A DNA stretch of 64,000 nucleotides, from assembly GCA_008508345.1 (NCBI GenBank), contig QNGE01000104.1, positions 216,623 through 280,622 of the forward strand. The letters run 5' to 3'. Position 1 is the stretch's first letter. The number at the start of each line of letters is the position of its first letter. Under the pieces are notes generated by a model, which saw only the letters and a program-made list of their open reading frames with translations, had not been told where the DNA came from and ran no database searches. This document shows positions 57,044 to 64,000 of the stretch, one piece after another. A program made the translations under genes and the position numbers. This DNA comes from Paragonimus westermani. Lineage: Eukaryota; Platyhelminthes; Trematoda; Plagiorchiida; Troglotrematidae.

Positions 57044-57349
57044 TTAGCCTGATGCAAGTTCAGCAGACGTGACTTGCATCAATTCGTCTGGGTAGTAGGC
57101 TGGATTCTGTTGATGAAAATAGGCCGAAAAACTGTAGTGCCCAACACATTTGTCCACCCACCATGGTAGTCGCGTATAAATAAAAAAACGCTGATCTTTC
57201 AGTCCTACACCGATGCCACAGAATAGCAGTTTCCCACACTCATTGCTCGCTGTTCTGTTGGCACTGACAACATGGTCCACTCTTCCCTCTCTATCTCTTG
57301 TAAGACCCTCGACGTAATTTTGTGATATTTTATTCCTTGCAATGTTCAC
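57044..57349 (-). CDS. Open segment of 101 codons, possible last exon
   Basis: The minus frame reads NIARNKISQNYVEGLTRDRE, GRVDHVVSANRTASNECGKL, LFCGIGVGLKDQRFFIYTRL, then PWWVDKCVGHYSFSAYFHQQ and a stop. Composition is balanced and protein-like. No good acceptor lies just upstream and no poly(A) signal close downstream. It could be an exon of an unknown gene or part of a worn mobile element. Confidence 0.28.
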   Translation of the reverse strand: MNIARNKISQNYVEGLTRDREGRVDHVVSANRTASNECGKLLFCGIGVGLKDQRFFIYTRLPWWVDKCVGHYSFSAYFHQQNPAYYPDELMQVTSAELASG

Positions 57350-60300
57350 TACATGTTCAGGATGAAGCCGGCTTTCGACCTTCCAGTTTTGTTAGCAGTG
57401 TGACCTAACTACGCTCAGACCTGTTGAATCGGATTGGGACCTGGCAATAGACATGACCAGAGAAACACTTAAAATCCGTCTGATGACAAAAACTCTGCTC
57501 TCCTACGGACGTGTGGTAATGGGTTGTATCTTTACAAGACCTAGTGGTTGTCTCTGCCAGCAGCGTGACATAGATGATTATAGTCACGTACTCCGTCAGA
57601 CCTCATCATTCATCGTGCTTATGAAGCTAACCGGTTTTCACCCTCTGTTGACTATACCAGCGGGTATGCGCAAGGGCTGTCTAAGTTGCTCACCATTAAC
57701 ACACCACACACCAGAGCAACAGTCAGGTGTGTAAAATCGGGATCTAGATAATGGATCCAGAGTACTCTGTCGAAATAAATCTGAGATCGTGCACAAGGTC
57801 GTCTTTTATCCTGTAGTATGTTATTTTCGAGTTTAACCGGTGCCTGCTAACTGGTACTAGTTGTCCTCTTCAGCCATTGCTCAGCAGAGTTTAGTTGTAA
57901 CTGAGTTGTATGGTATGGATAGGATAATTTTTGGGCTGGCCACAAGAAAGTGACATGAAGGGCGTTTTATTCAGGAACACAAAAGCGTAACCTACAAACG
58001 CTATCCTGTTTATGCCACACCTTTTTTCCTGTGTGCGCGATCGGCATTTAGTAAGATTTTTAGTATTGCCAATCCAATATATATATATATATACCGGATA
58101 TACCCGAAAATTCATGCTCCAGCTGGCTGGTCCCAACAGAATTCTACCTGCTCCACATAACAAAGAATTACGGAGACTTTTGAAGGTCGACAATAACTGC
58201 CACCTCCGTTTACAGTTTTGTTTCTCGTGAACACATTTAGAATATTCCAGTATTTTGAATGGAGCCTAAAGCACACAGTCGCTTATCGCAATGTTCACAA
58301 AATGAGGTAGACAGTATCAGTGTTCAGAGATAGAATCAATTTGACGAGAGTAAACCACTCGTTCGACCACCTACCAAATTGATATGACAAGCCGATGTAT
58401 TCAAAGCTACGACTTGATTTGGACAGAGGTCCAAAGTAAGAGATTCTACAACCGGACAGGAGTAGTTTAAAAAAACCTATCATTCAACGTACTCAGTTAC
58501 ATGTGTATGCTCTTTGACCATACTGTATAATTCTCACTCATAATTCTGAATCACTGCAAAAATATGGAAAATATGAAAATTTTTCTGCAGAACTTTGATA
58601 TTTGATGTTAAAGTGATTATGTATATATAACCTTTCGAGATTTTTGGTTCAGAACAGTGTTCATCGAGGTCTGCAAGGTATTCTAGAGTAACCATGGGAA
58701 ATCGATGTTGCGTGTCTTCTTATATGTGGTATGGTTTTGCCCTTGAGTATCATTCATTTCCCAAGATCGATGACTTATTTTCATCTTAGCACCTCATTTG
58801 CGTTACAATCAGCCGTAAGCGAAATGGATTAGAAGGGTACCTTATTTGTTCCGTTCTCAGTATAATTTTGTTTATTCCCTCTAGCAAGTTAGTCACACTT
58901 GTGACATCCCAATGATTTCCCGGCTGACCTATATCAATAAGGATTAGCAGTGAAAAGTATTAAAAGATGCTCAAACCTCTTCATTACAGCTGGAGACATC
59001 TGTGCTCTGTGGGCTGAATTTTTTGTGCCTGACTCAAGTCCATTCAGTGAATCAACACTGACTTCCAAATGGCTTGTTGTAATACGTCAAACTAAACTGC
59101 GGCTAGTTAAACAGAGGAAGTAAGACAAGCAACCTAAACACCGCAGTCAAAGTGCGTGTATGTATGTAAACTTGCGATAAAAATCAGTGCCCAACCAATG
59201 GCAGCTTGATAGTCCACGGAATCGGTGAATAGTTACAAATAAACAGCACATAAATCTCAGAATTACTGTTGACCAAGCGGTGACGAACGTTGTGTAACCT
59301 GCTGTCAAGCGTCTGGAGTCACTTTACCCAAGTTTCCGAGAAAATAAGATATCACAACTTAAATCCTGTCCCTGATTGAAGTGAAGTCCAGTGATCATGA
59401 GAACCAGGGTAAGGATGCAGTGCTAAGAGAACTCTGAGTAGCCTACTTTAAACCTCGACACTAGGTGCGAAAGTTGTCAGATTGGAACATCCCGATATGC
59501 ACGGTGAGTTTTTCAGTATATCTAAACATTTAAACACAATCCGAACAACCCAGTACCTCATCAGGGCTACACAGCAAGTTCTTACATGAGATTACACAGC
59601 AACTGGTGCGAACTAAACTGTCGTAACCTCACATGGTAAGATATTCACAAAATACCTCGTCCATCAACCTCTAATTGTGCACTTGTCCACCGGAAGAAAA
59701 ACCGATTCTTTGCGTTGTATAGTCTTTCCCTATTTTATATCGCATTAAGGACTAGTCCATGGATGTTCAACAGCGCCATCTGAAAAGCCATACTGAACGA
59801 ACATACATATTGAGCTCACGGCCAACAAGGAAGATTGACCTCTACACTCAGCAATTTGTCTTACCGGACATTACATTAATAAACAGCCAACACACATTCC
59901 GGTATGTATTGATGTTCTGGTGGTGTACCTTGAGAGTATTACATGATGTTTTTATCATATTGACCTTCTTCAGGATAATTTGGGATCCAGTCGTGTACAT
60001 ATGGTGAAGTAGTCTAGACTGTGACAGAGAAGTGACAGACCAACAAACACTACGTATATGTGTGTGAAGATGCACAAGATGTTATCGAAACGACTGAATT
60101 AGAAGGTTCTGCTCTTAAATATGACTCAACAGCATCATGTGGACAACTTTCAAGTAATTCTGCTAAAAGTGATTACAAGACAGAAAAATTTCCTTTTATC
60201 GGTGAACTCTGGAAAGCTCCCTCAAAATGAGACCGGCAAATTACTGTCATAGTGTGAGTAGGCCAAACAGTGACTAGGGATGGATCAGGGGCTCTGTCCT

Positions 60301-60820
60301 TTAAGCGACAATCAAACAATGCACGTTGGTTTGCCCACTTTAGGCAAGAATCTGTACAATCCATGTTCAGAGGAAAAACGATTACAGGAACTGTAACAAC
60401 CCCGACGTGAACTACAAGAATGGCCGACTTGTAAACGATGCCCGAGCCGACACACCCCACCTACTCCGATTCTGTTTCCGACGCTTTCAAGTTCACACCT
60501 GACCAGTCTGTTCATACGCGCGAATAAGCAGCGCTGAAATCATTGCACCATAATAACGCCTCGGGGGCCGGATCTCGCACGCGGCTGCCTCATCTAACAA
60601 CAGTGTCGACGGCAGTGGCAACAAAACACAACAAGGTCATGAGTTAAATGCCCCAGTAACCATTCCCTTTCAGAGTTCACTCTCATCTTAGATGTGCAAT
60701 TAGTCCCAGTGGGTTGAAATGACCAACCGATTGTTGACGGACAAATGCAACAGCGGTGTGACCAATCAAGTTGTCTCTGTGTGACCTGACTAGAACTGAT
60801 ATGGCGAGTAGACGAGTTCC
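57350..60820. other. No assigned gene
   Basis: 57453-57734 (plus) is open for 93 codons with AGMRKGCLSCSPL near its end, a faint echo of the G(V/M)RQGC.LSP motif of retroelement reverse transcriptases; not enough to call. 58012-58230, 59759-60007 (plus) and 60173-60460 (minus) are open without splice support. Confidence 0.3.
58075..58094. repeat. (AT)n microsatellite
   Basis: About ten AT units ending in ATACC. Confidence 0.9.
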
Positions 60821-60824
60821 AATT

Positions 60825-60890
60825 AATTCGCTTTAACTCAATTAGTCACGCTAACCCCACCCAGCTACGGGTTTGAGTTCAATCAAATTC
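60825..60890 (+). repeat. tRNA-like repeat head
   Basis: TTTAACTCAATTAGTCACGC (A-box-like) is followed by CGGGTTTGAGTTCAATC (B-box-like) about 20 bases later. The acceptor stem cannot be drawn. A different family from the main SINE. Confidence 0.4.
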
Positions 60891-61161
60891 CATATATTTG
60901 TAATTGGGCCTCTTCTCAGATATGACTTATACGTCCTACACGATCGATTGGGACATTTGTATCTTCAAATCACTTATCAGCAATCAAAATATTGCCCAAG
61001 TTTTATGTCTTCCGTGACTACAACCTGACGTAAAGCCTAAACTGACTGGAATGCACAGAACCATTACTGTGTCTTTTCACGGAGTGATCGGGCAAGATGA
61101 ACACTACTCACGGTGAATGTGGCTAAACGCTTACGAAAGGCAACGTGGTAGTTTCTAATCT

Positions 61162-61315
61162 GAGTTAATTGGCGCAGTGATCAACACAACTACCCCATGC
61201 ATACGTGGTCGGAGTTCATATCACTGCTGATGAGTCACTATAAAAGCGAAAATCTAGTACAGTGTTTCCTTCTGAGAAAGGTTGTCTGATATGCCTTTGG
61301 AAATGCTACAGATGT
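61162..61315 (+). repeat. tRNA-derived SINE, main family (copy 7, variant)
   Basis: A box TTGGCGCAGTGATCAACACA, B-box region GTCGGAGTTCATATCACTGC, then GAGTCACTATAAAAGCGAAA and TTCTGAGAAAGGTTGTCTGA. The tail differs from the other copies (ATAAAAGCGAAAA instead of AACAAGAGCGAAAC), so it may define a subfamily. Confidence 0.55.
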
Positions 61316-62175
61316 TACGAATTTTTAAAGATAGTTAATCCAAAATTTCACTACCTACCAGGAATCTGTTATACTTCATGTCGGTAGCACTTTTGGATTA
61401 AATAATAGTTTTATTGAACTCCAGCCTGGCACGTTCGAGATGACTTAGTCATGGTAGTCTACAGGTTTGAGCACTCGGTGGGCACCAGAGGTACAGTGCA
61501 GTGTCTGGATAGCTGCATCCTAATGTGAGACGACCGATCTCTTGACGTGGCTTCGTGTTTCAGCTAGGAAGGCACAGACCATGTAGAAACATACTTTATT
61601 TTGTTGCTGATACAATTTTGTTCACAGTCTGAATTTTCATACTTGGATGTCCACTTAATTCCCTTCTTAATCCACCTCTTGGGCGGCGGCAATTCTTTTT
61701 AAGAAAGATAGGGAACATGGGTGCTGTAACTCCTGTTATGAGCTTCATGTTATTTCCTGATTACATCTACTCGCAATCACTTTGACTGGTACACTTCTTT
61801 TTCGGTCTCATCTTGAGATCGGTGGCCGAAGGAATAAATGCCTTGACATTCACCAGGGCGATTAGTTATTCTAACTTCCGGATTTAGAACAAATTGTAGA
61901 CAGTCAATAACATAAACTGCTGATTTAAGAGCTTCTTCACATCCCCTGGGGGTTATTTGAGTTAGGTAGCATATGGATAGATGCATTAGAGCGAAGGTAA
62001 CCATTTATAGGTCAAGATAGATTCTAATCTCTATTCTGCGCTTCCTGTGTGATGTGTCCTGTCATCGCTGAAACTGGTGACAGAATCTTCTATTCAGGAA
62101 AAAACTAAATATAATTTGAGTTTCAACTAAAGCTGATTGCGGCTCTGGAATTCGCATGAACTTCACATCTTGCTG

Positions 62176-62340
62176 TTTTCGAAAAGAAACCCTAAATTCA
62201 AGTTGTGTTCTTGTTAGAGCTCTTTAGTAACGCACATCCGCGCCATTATCCAGATTGTTGTATTTGTAGATATTAAAACGGCAATCAGTTTGGATTGCTG
62301 TTCTATCTACTTGGGTGAAAATACCCCACCAGTTATCAAC
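62176..62340 (-). repeat. tRNA-derived SINE, main family (copy 8, tail and part of tRNA half)
   Basis: In reverse on the plus strand: TTTTCGAAAAGAAACCC, GTTGTGTTCTTGTTAGAGCT, then a worn tRNA-like part up to about 62340. Confidence 0.6.
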
Positions 62341-64000
62341 AAAGAAATAAATGCTCTGAGAATTCAGCACTTGTGATCACAACCTGGGTTACCTGCTGTG
62401 CGGTGACACTGAGCACTGTCGGAGCGCCTACCTAGTTAATCAGGCAGGCAGACTTACACAGTACACGTGTTTGCTTTGTGTATGCCTTATGCGATCTGAT
62501 GTGATAATTCCATGTCATAACAGTATCAAACCAAACAACTACGAATTCACAAGTCGCACATTATCATAAGATGAACATTTGTCAACAGCACATGGAAAAA
62601 AGGACGTTTTCGGAGTAGATTTCATCTCTAAACATGGTCTATCAGAGGGATAGAGCGTAGGCCAAGGCTTGACGAACTCATGATTTGCTGGCATTCAATG
62701 CAATGTGGTAATGTAAGCAAAATGTCGCGGTTTACTCTCTTTGTTTGACGGGATTCGATGGCATCCAATCAGACCAAGCCCACGCTGTGCGAAGTACGAG
62801 GGGGAAATGCTGCTGAAAATATAACGTTCTTTGAATTGGACAACTTATTTATGCTGGAAATACAAAAAGCTAAACTGTGATTGACCTTCTCTTTGGTTGA
62901 ACTTATCCAGAAAAAACAGTGAAATTGAACAACGAATCAGACGTTTTCCTGTTATAAACGAAGCCTTCTAACGATTGGTTTATTTGTCATGAGGAATCCT
63001 GCGATTACCGAACAATTCGTCAAACTCCTGTTAATTTTGATGAATGCACTGCAACCCCAGTTGCTACTGTACGTCATAAGGAGAAAAATGGATATTTTGT
63101 GTGGATTTAGTGAAGAACTGTTGCGTCAAAATATTATGTTTATGCGATTCAGATCAACAGAAACATAGAAGGCCGACTAACTGTGTTCTGGCAATTATTC
63201 GAAGAGTTCAAGGATAACTAACAGAGCACTAATTAGTGGTAGATGTTCAACTACTTCTTGTGGAAAATTTGAACGGAGCAAATTAAAACAAAATAACACG
63301 ACTTACACCGTAGCAGACTTCACAGTACCAATACTTGTGTTTATTGTAGATTAGTTACGCGAGCATATTTGCGAACCATAGAACAAAACGAAAGAATCCA
63401 AGTTGAAAACACTTCTGACTATCGCCCAAGCATTGTGACTGTCACAGAATGCCTCTAAAACATAATGAACCGGAATGTCTGACTGCGGTTGCCTTTGGAA
63501 TGCGTAGTAAACATTAACTTCTAGCCGAGAATGTAACACAAATTTGACTGCCCGGTTAATTACGCGCTGGGTAGTTGGATTAGGTTTTAGTAACAAACGT
63601 ACAGGTTTACACATTTGTTCTGTTATAGTTGTTTTGTGGTTTGAACATATGGTTGTTTCAATAGCCTATGGTAATCGTCAACAGAGATGCGGTGAAATTA
63701 GTTCTAAGGTAAACAACATGATGTCCGTTCTGTTCAAATTTGACTACAGCCTTATTCTTCGGATAAGCTTTTTTCGTTCTAAATCAACGGTGGCGTGGGC
63801 TTTTTATTTGGTATACTAGACTGAATATGGGCTAATCATCAGTACAAAACCGTAGAACGAACACAGTTATTTGGAAGGATTAGTCTTCGAAAACAACGCA
63901 ACAGATACATAGACGACAAAAAAAAACTTCCTGTCAGTTCCAAATGTGCGTTTTTTACCTTTTCGGACAGAAATTGTTCTTCCTAATAGGAGTTGGAGAA
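62341..64000. other. No gene recognised
   Basis: Open stretches 63351-63614 (minus) and 63544-63819 (plus) overlap each other and have no convincing splice pair. 61316-62175 likewise holds only an unsupported minus stretch at 61777-62004. Confidence 0.35.

Overview
This window looks like a piece of a metazoan nuclear genome, most likely a parasitic flatworm of the digenean (fluke) kind. It is AT-leaning with no operon structure. Coding potential sits in short exons bounded by GT..AG signals, separated by long introns. It carries two decayed CR1/Jockey-type LINEs, at least eight copies of one tRNA-derived SINE family, other tRNA-like repeats, foldback repeats and microsatellites. The fluke assignment is an inference from this mixture; no marker gene proves it. 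I see no rRNA, CRISPR array, prophage or clearly functional tRNA gene.

Best supported gene (1-3383, minus strand). A 500-nt first exon (2884-3383) has CCAAT boxes upstream and a GTAAGT donor. It joins in phase to a second exon (636 to the left edge) that stays open for at least 211 codons. The product is a long, polar, Ser/Thr/Arg-rich, probably disordered protein of unknown function.

Region 4.3-8.0 kb holds a nearly complete but broken LINE on the plus strand (ORF1, endonuclease, reverse transcriptase, AATAAA). Region 9.4-10.5 kb has microsatellite and repeat fragments. At 10.5-12.0 kb a minus-strand chain of five phased exons ends in a stop; another minus-strand exon at 15.5 kb may belong upstream. 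Regions 12.8-13.3, 19.2-19.6, 26.3-26.5, 37.6-37.9, 44.5-44.8, 45.7-46.0, 61.2-61.3 and 62.2-62.3 kb hold the main SINE family. A second LINE (minus strand) fills 30.4-33.2 kb.

From 14 to 30 kb and from 34 kb to the right end I find isolated candidate exons. The better ones are 17162-17263, 20482-20587, 34626-34787, 35980-36135, 38362-38547 and a phased minus-strand trio at 54207-55775. I could not assign a protein family to any of them, and several sit on opposite strands very close together, so not all can be right. They were found by eye from reading frames plus splice signals and need transcript evidence. The rest is intronic or intergenic sequence in which I see nothing definite. I found no convincing new biological system. 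The most unusual things are the foldback repeats, the tRNA-like repeat cluster at 41 kb, and stretches where both strands or several frames look exon-like.
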